From contig JAUXMZ010000056.1 in assembly GCA_030683105.1 (NCBI GenBank), forward strand, positions 1-64,000: a DNA stretch of 64,000 bases, in the 5' to 3' direction. Both the position numbers and the translations under genes were made by a program. How positions within the stretch are numbered: position 1 is the stretch's first letter; each line of letters begins with the position of its first letter. Below the pieces are notes generated by a model that was not told the origin of the DNA, made no database searches, and was given only the letters and a program-made list of their open reading frames with translations. The stretch is from Burkholderiales bacterium. GTDB lineage: Bacteria; Pseudomonadota; Gammaproteobacteria; Burkholderiales; SG8-41. Below, piece by piece: positions 57,937 to 64,000 of this stretch.

Positions 57937-59010
57937 CTATTTCGCGCTGCCCGGCTTATCCGCATCCGGCGCCAGTTTCAGCATCAGTTCGTCACGCTCC
58001 CGCTTCTCGATCCTCGCAAGCGCTATAACGGCATCGTAAAAACGCGGCAGGTCCCCGCCTTCGCGCGCCAGCAGCGCCTGGAACGCCGGCACCTTGCGGG
58101 TATAAATCGCCACCGAGGCCAGGTTGGCATTATTAGGTTGCTGCGCAAACCATGGATCGTACCCTTTGAATCCGTCCCATGCGGTTTTGAGCTGCTGGTA
58201 ATCGAGTGCCATGGCTGCGAAAAGCTGATTTTTGCGCTCGCGCATCAGTTCCACCTCCAGCCCGCTTGCATACAGCGCTTCGAGGCGCACCCGATAAGCC
58301 GCGACCAGCCGCACAAAACCGTCGCGATGCCGCCGCATGCGCTCATAGATCTCTTTATCCTTGGAGCTGCCGTGACGCGCTAACCAGCGGCCGACGCTCT
58401 CCTGTTCCACCGTGACGGCAAAAGACTCGTTGAACACGGAATCGTCGCGGACATAGACGACCTGGTGCGCGAGTTCATGAAAAATCAGCCGCGCGATGCC
58501 GGGATCGGGATACCGGATGAACGTGTTAAGCACCGGATCGGCAAACCAGCCCAGCGTCGAATAGGCAGGAACCCCGCTGACGAAGACATCGTGGCCCGCG
58601 GCGTTCATCTGTGCTGCAAACTCATCAGCCTGCGCTTTGGAAAAGTAGCCGCGATAGCCGACGCAGCCGGCGACCGGGAAGCACCACTGCACTGGCTGCG
58701 TCGAGAATTCGGGCGTCGCGAACACGTTCCATACCACGTACGGCCGCCCGAGATCGGCGTAGCGCAGGTAGCTCGTATTATCCGGCAGGCCCAGCTCGCG
58801 GCTTGCGAACTCGCGTATGCGCAGCACCGCTGCGAGCTTCTCCCTGAGCGCTTCCGGTGTCGCCGGATCGGCAATGATCCCGTCTATTGGACGCTCGCGT
58901 TGCCAGACGCCGATCTGCCCGGTTACCGACTGCATGTAGTAAGCAACGTGAGTGCAGCCCGAGAGCGCCAGCAGCAGAATAATGGCAGGGATGCGCAGCA
59001 CGATGAGCAT
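57937..59010 (-). CDS. Putative aminopeptidase lipoprotein (Aminopep family)
   Basis: A 357-residue predicted lipoprotein. The start MLIVLRIPAIILLLALSGC at 59010 places the lipidated Cys near residue 19. The catalytic zinc motif HELAHQVVYV is followed by NESFAVTVEQESV, providing the downstream Glu. The pattern matches the bacterial family labelled putative aminopeptidase (Pfam Aminopep). It probably faces the periplasm, attached to a membrane. There is no visible RBS: a 7-bp tandem repeat (59014-59051) lies directly before the start and may have displaced the native leader. The minus-strand neighbour (59074-59724) may be co-transcribed. Confidence 0.85.
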   Translation of the reverse strand: MLIVLRIPAIILLLALSGCTHVAYYMQSVTGQIGVWQRERPIDGIIADPATPEALREKLAAVLRIREFASRELGLPDNTSYLRYADLGRPYVVWNVFATPEFSTQPVQWCFPVAGCVGYRGYFSKAQADEFAAQMNAAGHDVFVSGVPAYSTLGWFADPVLNTFIRYPDPGIARLIFHELAHQVVYVRDDSVFNESFAVTVEQESVGRWLARHGSSKDKEIYERMRRHRDGFVRLVAAYRVRLEALYASGLEVELMRERKNQLFAAMALDYQQLKTAWDGFKGYDPWFAQQPNNANLASVAIYTRKVPAFQALLAREGGDLPRFYDAVIALARIEKRERDELMLKLAPDADKPGSAK

Positions 59011-59013
59011 CGA

Positions 59014-59051
59014 GTGTTCAGTGTTCAATGTTCAATGTTCAATGTTCAGTG
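59014..59051. repeat. 7-bp tandem repeat (TTCAATG)n
   Basis: TGTTCAGTG, three TTCAATG units and TTCAGTG form an array of about 38 bp in the 5' leader of the aminopeptidase gene, where an RBS would be expected. Arrays of this size can change length by slippage. Confidence 0.85.
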
Positions 59052-59073
59052 AATAGTAACCGGTTCTTGCCCC

Positions 59074-59724
59074 TCATCCCTCTTCCTTCATCCCTCTGGA
59101 AAACGCTCCGGTGCGCAGGAACGCGCAGAGCTGCCGCGCCACTTCCGCCGACACCAGCATGGAAGAATGACTGGCGCGGAGCACGATATGATCGCGTGCG
59201 CCCGGCACCCGGGTTTCCTCCACGGTGACCACGCCATCATTGGGCCGCGGCAAGTCAGGTGCAATCAGCGAGCCGAGTCCTATGTTGGAACTGCCTGCGA
59301 TCACCCCGATCTCGTATCGGGCGTAATCCGCTGCGCGGCCATGGTCCAGCCATTGCCGGATGCTGCATCCGAGTGCTTTGTGCCCGCCGGGCAGTTGTTC
59401 GAAGCGGCGCGCAGCAAAGCTGCCGGCGTAGGGCGGTCCGGCGAGCACGATGCGCCCGATATCCAGAGCCGCTGCGTTCTCAAGCAGGGTCAGAATCACG
59501 GGTCCGCCGAGACTGTGACCGACGAAGTGCAGGCGCCCGGCACCCTGCTCGATGCAAAAGCGCGAAAGGCGCTCGGCATTTTCTGCCAGCGACAGGTCCA
59601 TCGAGGGATAGGAGTAGCTCAGCACATGGTATCCGCAGCGCTCGATGCGGTGGCGCATCAGCGCCATGACGATGCCGTGCATCCACAGCCCATGCACCAG
59701 AATCACTTTTTCCTGTTTGCTCAT
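59074..59724 (-). CDS. Alpha/beta hydrolase, lipase-like
   Basis: A 216-residue single-domain alpha/beta hydrolase: VILVHGLWMHG (oxyanion-hole segment), LHFVGHSLGGPVILTLL (Ser nucleophile in GHSLGG), NDGVVTVEETRV with the likely Asp, and LRASHSSMLVS with the likely His. The start MSKQEKVILVHG at 59724 replaces the longer track start. No signal peptide is seen. Triacylglycerol lipase/PGAP1-like esterases look similar. Substrate unknown. Confidence 0.88.
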   Translation of the reverse strand: MSKQEKVILVHGLWMHGIVMALMRHRIERCGYHVLSYSYPSMDLSLAENAERLSRFCIEQGAGRLHFVGHSLGGPVILTLLENAAALDIGRIVLAGPPYAGSFAARRFEQLPGGHKALGCSIRQWLDHGRAADYARYEIGVIAGSSNIGLGSLIAPDLPRPNDGVVTVEETRVPGARDHIVLRASHSSMLVSAEVARQLCAFLRTGAFSRGMKEEG

Positions 59725-59848
59725 GAGGGTGACTAAAAGCACATTTCAAAAACCCAAACTAATGAAACCGCCCGCCCCTCATCCCTGACCCTTCCACCCC
59801 TCAAGGGGGTGCTATACCGAGTCCCCCAGTGGAGAAGGGAAACAAATG

Positions 59849-59890
59849 CCTCCCCTCTCCCGCTTGCGGGAGAGGGGTCGGGGGAGAGGG
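59849..59890. repeat. GC palindrome (CTCCCGCTTGCGGGAG)
   Basis: CCTCCCCTCTCCCGCTTGCG and GGAGAGGGGTCGGGGGAGAG with GG form a near-perfect hairpin. It is the same repeat found inside hrpA. A second imperfect palindrome (CCCCTCAAGGGGG) lies at about 59797-59812. Confidence 0.8.
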
Positions 59891-59892
59891 TT

Positions 59893-60050
59893 CGAACGCC
59901 GATCGAGCTAACGTCAAAAGTTTTTACTGCAAATTAAGAATAATAACAATTAAAAACAATGCGCTATAGAATAGACTCGTGTGCTCGCAATTAGAAGGTT
60001 TAGATTTTTATCGGCGTGCATCGGCGTGCATCGGCGGTTAATTTTTTGAT
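59893..60050. repeat. Class B-like element B3 with tandem GCATCGGCGT end
   Basis: The right end, TATCGGCGTGCATCGGCGTG plus CATCGGCGGTTAATTTTTTG, contains 10-bp repeats and matches the outer end of B2 (CATCGGCGGTTAATTTCTTT). The interior includes AATAATAACAATTAAAAACA, as in B2. The left end (GAACGCCGATCGAGC) is degenerate. It abuts the stop of the histidine phosphatase gene (60064). No gene in 59743-60063. Confidence 0.65.
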
Positions 60051-60063
60051 TTTGTTACAGACT

Positions 60064-60705
60064 TTAGACGCTGCCGCTTTCAAAGTGCGTGACAGTGCCG
60101 CCCTGCAGATGGGATACATCTCCCCAGGTTTCGCAACGCCAGTGCCGGTTGCCATAATGAAACACATTCAGGCTCGCGTTGAGCAGCGGCACCGGCCGCG
60201 GCTCTCCGAGCGCAATGGCGTGCGCCTCGCGATACGCAACATCCAGCACCAATCCGTGAGTCACCACCACTACCGTCGCGCCAAGGTGGCGTTCGGCAAT
60301 CTCCTCAAGAACAGAGAGACAGCGATCGCGGAATTGTTGCGCGCTCTCGCCGCCAGGGATCACGTAGGCCGGATTGCGGCTTTTAAAGCAATCAAATTCG
60401 GCAGGAAAGCCGGACTCTATCTCGTCGCTGGTCAGGCCTTCGAATACGCCAAAATGACGCTCGCGCAAACGCGTATCGACGGCAATCTCGTGGCCCGTCA
60501 CTGCGGCCACGCTGCGCGCGGTCTCATACGCACGCCCGAGATCGCTGCTATAGAGCACGCTGAACGACAGGTCGGCGAGGCGCTGCCCGAGCCGGCGTGC
60601 CTGGTGCTTACCCGTGTCCGACAACGGGCTGTCCCGCTGGCCCTGCATGCGCCGCTCGCGATTCCACAGCGTCTCGCCGTGGCGTACAAGTATCAGCTGG
60701 GTCAA
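60064..60705 (-). CDS. Histidine phosphatase superfamily protein (GpmB/CobC-like)
   Basis: A 213-residue protein with the phosphohistidine RHG motif ILVRHGETLWNRERRMQGQRDSPLS. The second-site Arg and Glu are in LRERHFGVFEGLT and PGGESAQQFRDR, and the second His is in VVVVTHGLVLDVAYREA. It belongs to the cofactor-independent phosphoglycerate-mutase-like phosphatases; the exact substrate (phosphosugar or alpha-ribazole phosphate) is not clear. The start is a TTG at 60705, with AGGA 6-7 nt before it. Confidence 0.9.
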   Translation of the reverse strand: MTQLILVRHGETLWNRERRMQGQRDSPLSDTGKHQARRLGQRLADLSFSVLYSSDLGRAYETARSVAAVTGHEIAVDTRLRERHFGVFEGLTSDEIESGFPAEFDCFKSRNPAYVIPGGESAQQFRDRCLSVLEEIAERHLGATVVVVTHGLVLDVAYREAHAIALGEPRPVPLLNASLNVFHYGNRHWRCETWGDVSHLQGGTVTHFESGSV

Positions 60706-60746
60706 TTTGCTTCCTTGTTAAATTTCAATGCAAAGCTCCTAAAATC

Positions 60747-60918
60747 AAAAGCGGTGACACAGAGGACACGGAGGAAAAACTAGAATGAATAAAGAACTTC
60801 ACTAGCATGCACGCGCTGATATGGAATTCTTAGCCCATTCAGAACGCCGACAACTATTACTTGATCCTTATCTTCGTTCTTTCTCTGTGTCCTCTGTGTC
60901 CTCTGTGTCTATGCTTTT
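60747..60918. repeat. Class A element A7
   Basis: The left arm AAAAGCGGTGACACAGAGG plus ACACGGAGG, and the right arm of three CTCTGTGTC units ending TATGCTTTT, are inverted. 172 bp. It lies between the divergent histidine phosphatase and TauE/SafE-like genes. The rest of the spacer to 61049 contains TATACT (61016-61021), a possible -10 of the following gene. Confidence 0.9.
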
Positions 60919-61049
60919 GTATTACCCTGATTGTCCATGGCTTAATCACCCGCTTCCCTCAAAAGCGATATTGTAAGGTAAACGCCGGCTGCGGCATCAC
61001 TCCCCTCGCTTCCGCTATACTCGACATTCCTATCCATCCGGGTCAGGCA

Positions 61050-61787
61050 ATGCCCAGCACCGAAATTCTTGTGTTCGCGCCGCTGATCGTGCTTCTGGCC
61101 TATGTCACTTTCGGCATGGCGGGTTTCGGGTCGACGCTGGTTTCGATACCGCTGCTCGCGCACCTGTTTCCGCTGCAGGCCGTGCTGCCGATGGTGGCGG
61201 TACTCGATTGTGTGGGTTCGCTCAGCATGGGCCTGCGCCTGCGCGCCGACATAAATAAACGCGAATTTCTGCCGCTGCTGCCGTTCCTGCTGGCGGGCAT
61301 GGTCGTCGGGGTCCTGCTGTTGCTGCGCCTGCCCGGTGAAGTGCTGATCGCCAGTCTGGGTGCATTCGCCTTGTTCTACGGCACGATGTATGCGCTCAAT
61401 CGCGGGGCGCAACTCAAGATTGCGCGCTGGGCCACGGCGCCGATCGGACTGGTGGCGGGAACCTGTTCCTCGCTGTTCGGTGTCGGCGGGCCGATCTACG
61501 TGATGTATCTGGCGGGACGCGGCGCAACACCGGACCAGATCCGCGCCACGGTGCCGGTGATTTTCATATTCACCACCATAGGCCGCATTTCGCTGTATAC
61601 CGCGGCGGGACTGTTTTCATGGCAAATACTGGGTTATGCAGCGGCCCTGCTGCCTGTGATGTTCTTCGGGCTTTATTTAGGGCACCGGCTGCATCTGAAC
61701 CTGTCGCGCAACACCCTGATCCGGGTCATAGGCGGGCTGCTGATGGCGAGCGGCGTGTCGTTGCTGCTGCGGGCGTTACAGTCCTAG
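61050..61787 (+). CDS. TauE/SafE-family anion permease
   Basis: A 245-residue membrane protein with seven to eight helices. The family pattern appears twice: FGMAGFGSTLVSIPLLAHLFP near the N-terminus and GTCSSLFGVGGPIYVMYLAGRG in the second half, the GxGG-containing re-entrant motifs of DUF81 permeases. The ATG at 61050 (AGG upstream) is preferred to the longer track ORF, which runs through element A7. TauE/SafE proteins export sulfite or sulfoacetate or move other anions; the substrate here is unknown, but a sulfur compound would suit the window's sulfur genes. Element A8 starts 15 nt after the stop. Confidence 0.88.
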   Translation: MPSTEILVFAPLIVLLAYVTFGMAGFGSTLVSIPLLAHLFPLQAVLPMVAVLDCVGSLSMGLRLRADINKREFLPLLPFLLAGMVVGVLLLLRLPGEVLIASLGAFALFYGTMYALNRGAQLKIARWATAPIGLVAGTCSSLFGVGGPIYVMYLAGRGATPDQIRATVPVIFIFTTIGRISLYTAAGLFSWQILGYAAALLPVMFFGLYLGHRLHLNLSRNTLIRVIGGLLMASGVSLLLRALQS

Positions 61788-61802
61788 AACGAAATCTAAG
61801 TC

Positions 61803-61962
61803 AAAAGCGTAGACACGAAGGACACAAAGGAAAACCTTCAAGAATTAAAACCGAATAATATTGGGGAAGCCCATGATATTCAATATTCCGCAGGGGCAAA
61901 ATATTAATGAAGATATTTGTCCTTCCTTCGTGTCCTTTGTGTCCTTCGTGTCATTGCTTTTT
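61803..61962. repeat. Class A element A8 (diverged arms)
   Basis: The left arm AAAAGCGTAGACACGAAGGA and ACACAAAGG, and the right arm CCTTCGTGTCCTTTGTGTCC, TTCGTGTCATTGCTTTTT, keep the 9-bp period but with AAGG in place of GAGG. 160 bp. It lies between convergent stops: 15 nt after the TauE/SafE stop and 17 nt from the aminotransferase stop. Confidence 0.85.
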
Positions 61963-61979
61963 CGTTCTTTTACTTTGAA

Positions 61980-63152
61980 CTAGCGGCCGAGAAAGCCCGC
62001 GATGCGGCGCACGCCCTCGGCAAGCTCCGCGACGGGGCGCGTATAGGCGAAGCGCACATGGCGCTCCGGCGCATGGTGGCCGAAATCGATCCCCGGGGTG
62101 ATCGCGACACCTGCCTGTTCCAGCAGGTCATGCGCGAAAGCAAAACTGTCGGTGGCCAGTGGCGCACAACCGGCGTAGATGTAGAAAGCGCCCTGCGGCA
62201 TGTTGGGTATATCGAAACCCAGTTCGCGCAGCGCCGGCACCAGATAGTCGCGACGCGCTCTGAATTCTTCCCGGCGCACATCAAGCAGCGCCAGTGTCTG
62301 TGGCTCGAACGCCGCCAGCGCCGCGTATTGCGAGGGCGTGGGCGCCGCGAGAAATATGTTCTGAGACAGCTTGTCTATTTCCTTCACGTACGCCTCGGGC
62401 GCCACCATCCATCCCAGGCGCCAGCCGGTCATCTGAAAGTATTTCGAGAAGCTGTTGATGACGAAGACCTCGTCAGACAGCGCAAGCGCCGTTGTCGCCT
62501 CGCCATCGTAAACCAGCCCATGGTAAATCTCGTCTACGATCAGCGTGCCGCGGCGCGCTGTCGCAAATTCGATCATCGTCTTCATCTGGTCAACTGGTAT
62601 CAGCGTGCCGGTGGGATTGGCGGGCGATGCGACCAGTGCCGCGACGGTACGGCTGCCCCAATGCAGCGCCATGAGTTCGGTGTTCAACTGGTAATTGCTG
62701 TCGACACCGACCGCAACACCGATCGGCTCACCTTCCATCAGCCGCACGAAATGGCGGTTGCATGGATAGCCGGGATCAGACACCAGCACCTGGTCACCCG
62801 GATTCACCAGTGCCGCGACCGCAAGCAGCAGCGCCCCCGATGCGCCGGGGGTGATGATGATGCGTGCAGGGGAAACCGCTACGCCGTAGCGCGTGCGGTA
62901 GAACGCGGCGATGGCCTCGCGCAGCTGCGGCAGGCCGAGTGCCGGCGTGTAAAACAATTCGCCGGTGCGCAGCGCTGCAATGCCGGCATCACAGATCGCC
63001 TGCGGCGTCGGGAAATCCGGCTCGCCGATTTCCATGTGCACGATGGAGCGACCCTGCGCTTCGAGTTGGCGCGCGCGCGCCAGCAGCGCCATGACGTGAA
63101 ACGGCTCGATGTCATGGACGCGCTGCGCAAGCGGGAGGCTTTTATTTATCAC
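61980..63152 (-). CDS. Class I/II pyridoxal-phosphate aminotransferase
   Basis: A 390-residue fold-type I aminotransferase: IEPFHVMALLARARQLEAQGRSIVHMEIGEPDFPTP at the N-terminus, PANPTGTLIP with the conserved Asn, LIVDEIYHGLVYD with the PLP-nitrogen Asp and a Tyr, and the Schiff-base lysine in VINSFSKYFQMTGWRLGW. The late Arg for the substrate carboxylate is in HVRFAYTRP. The start is a GTG at 63152. It resembles aspartate/aromatic-type aminotransferases of about 390 aa. The preferred amino acid cannot be told. Confidence 0.92.
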   Translation of the reverse strand: MINKSLPLAQRVHDIEPFHVMALLARARQLEAQGRSIVHMEIGEPDFPTPQAICDAGIAALRTGELFYTPALGLPQLREAIAAFYRTRYGVAVSPARIIITPGASGALLLAVAALVNPGDQVLVSDPGYPCNRHFVRLMEGEPIGVAVGVDSNYQLNTELMALHWGSRTVAALVASPANPTGTLIPVDQMKTMIEFATARRGTLIVDEIYHGLVYDGEATTALALSDEVFVINSFSKYFQMTGWRLGWMVAPEAYVKEIDKLSQNIFLAAPTPSQYAALAAFEPQTLALLDVRREEFRARRDYLVPALRELGFDIPNMPQGAFYIYAGCAPLATDSFAFAHDLLEQAGVAITPGIDFGHHAPERHVRFAYTRPVAELAEGVRRIAGFLGR

Positions 63153-63210
63153 ACCAGAAGACTAACAGCTTGAATGCGAAATGCTCTTTGTGAATTACCC
63201 CCCGTCAGAC

Positions 63211-64000
63211 TCAGGCCACCCCGTGCTTCTTGAACCACTCGGCGGCGCGCTTCCAGCCGTCCGCCGCCTGTTCCTTGCGGAAGCTCGGCCGGTAGTCGGC
63301 GTGGAAAGCGTGCGGGGTATCGGGATAGAGGTGAATCATGGACAGCTTGCCCGCGCTCTTAAGCGCGGCGTTCATGCGCTCGACGGTGTCGTTGGGTATG
63401 CCGGCGTCGGCGCCACCGTACAGCCCCAGCACCGGCGCATTGATCTGGGCCACCAGATCGACCGGATGCAAGGGCGTCATCTCGCTGGCATCACCGACCA
63501 GGCGCCCGTACCAAGCCACGCCCGCTTTGACCTTCTGGTTGTGCGCGGCATAGAGCCAGGTAATGCGGCCGCCCCAGCAAAAACCGGTGACGCCGAGGCG
63601 CTTTGCGTCGCCGGAACCCGATTTCTCGGCCCACGCCACCACCGCATCGAGATCGCTCATCACCTGGGCGTCAGGCACCTTGCTCACCACCTTGGCGAAG
63701 ATTTCCTTGTTGTCCTTGAGCTGCGAGACATCGCCCTGGCGATGATAAAGTTCGGGGGCGACCGCCAGGTAACCGAGCTTGGCGAAGCGGCGGCAGACAT
63801 CTTTGATGTGCTCGTGCACGCCGAAGATTTCCTGAACCACCAGTATCATCGGGAACATTTTCCCCTGCGCCGGCATTGCGGCGTAGGCCGGGATCGAACT
63901 GCCGCCCACGGGAATGCTGACCTCCCCTGCATTGAGTCCGGCGGTATCCGTCGTGATCATAGTCTGGGCGCAGACGGGTTGCACCGCCAGCGCAAATCCG
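63211..64000 (-). CDS. Dienelactone hydrolase family protein, 5' end beyond the window
   Basis: The reading frame is open to the right edge. Residues before the track start read [18 protein letters not shown], the end of an export signal, so the true start lies beyond 64000. The mature part has the DLH fold: [35 protein letters not shown] with the conserved Glu, nucleophile loop VTGFCWGGR (Cys), the Asp in GADAGIPND, and the His in [10 protein letters not shown]. The Cys-Asp-His triad is therefore complete. A signal peptide is typical of a subset of bacterial DLH proteins. Substrate unknown. Confidence 0.9.
   Translation of the reverse strand, partial: GFALAVQPVCAQTMITTDTAGLNAGEVSIPVGGSSIPAYAAMPAQGKMFPMILVVQEIFGVHEHIKDVCRRFAKLGYLAVAPELYHRQGDVSQLKDNKEIFAKVVSKVPDAQVMSDLDAVVAWAEKSGSGDAKRLGVTGFCWGGRITWLYAAHNQKVKAGVAWYGRLVGDASEMTPLHPVDLVAQINAPVLGLYGGADAGIPNDTVERMNAALKSAGKLSMIHLYPDTPHAFHADYRPSFRKEQAADGWKRAAEWFKKHGVA

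Noticed and set aside
61917-63173. 418-aa plus-strand ORF
   Set aside because: Antisense to the aminotransferase gene and begins in element A8.

Overview
The window reads as chromosomal DNA of a GC-rich betaproteobacterium, probably an environmental or metagenome-derived member of the Nitrosomonadales/Burkholderiales side. The evidence is three Bug/TctC-type solute receptors, a class I PHA synthase, betaproteobacterial-style RlmJ, HrpA, Skp and PssA, and a c-type cytochrome operon. I see no rRNA, tRNA, CRISPR array, prophage or complete insertion sequence.

Layout. 1-7.1 kb: an unrecognised protein, an MFS transporter, a PQQ-type sugar dehydrogenase, and a coupled ChaN-PDZ / M1-like peptidase pair. 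7.1-9.9 kb: an accessory islet with a FitA/VapB-VapC toxin-antitoxin pair, a frameshifted DUF4160 gene next to DUF2442, and three repeat elements. 9.9-32 kb: mostly housekeeping and metabolic genes (rhodanese, ABC-F ATPase, Bug receptors, hydrolase, UspA, amidase, nitroreductase, FKBP, YihY, cold-shock protein, phosphatidylserine synthase). One gene here, of the ElaB/YqjD type, carries an amber codon. 32.9-38.5 kb: a tightly packed minus-strand operon encoding an octaheme tetrathionate-reductase-like cytochrome, a cytochrome b, a monoheme cytochrome c, a YeeE/YedE sulfur transporter, a secreted triple-rhodanese protein and an AhpD-like protein. It is preceded by an FNR-type box. 41-48.8 kb: a second redox operon with NfnS-like and NfnL-like flavoproteins, 2-oxoacid:ferredoxin oxidoreductase KorA and KorB, and a 733-residue protein ending in a ferredoxin-like Cys cluster. 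49-64 kb: housekeeping genes (MazG-like, rlmJ, hrpA, phaC, PEBP, aminopeptidase, phosphatase, TauE/SafE, aminotransferase, dienelactone hydrolase) whose spacers are unusually full of repeats.

The most unusual feature is a family of small elements with inverted ends built from a 9-bp word (ACACAGAGG)n inside a longer arm (AAAAGC...GACACAGAGG). Eight copies are present, and most lie within about 3-30 nt of stop codons. Seven are 106-214 bp and non-coding. One (50529-51108) is 580 bp and carries a GxxExxY-family gene of PD-(D/E)xK nuclease type whose expected catalytic lysine reads as glutamate. A second class of elements has GCCGAT-type ends and shares a GTACCC hairpin with the first class. I propose that these are related mobile or structural elements and that the GxxExxY protein is their cognate enzyme; this is inference. 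Other GC-rich palindromes have inserted in frame into hrpA and into an alpha/beta hydrolase gene.

Four FNR/ANR-like 14-mers sit upstream of the octaheme operon, a tandem-duplicated 165-residue protein, the Kor operon and a HIG1-like small membrane protein. Together they suggest an oxygen-responsive regulon that joins sulfur redox chemistry with ferredoxin-linked 2-oxoacid metabolism.
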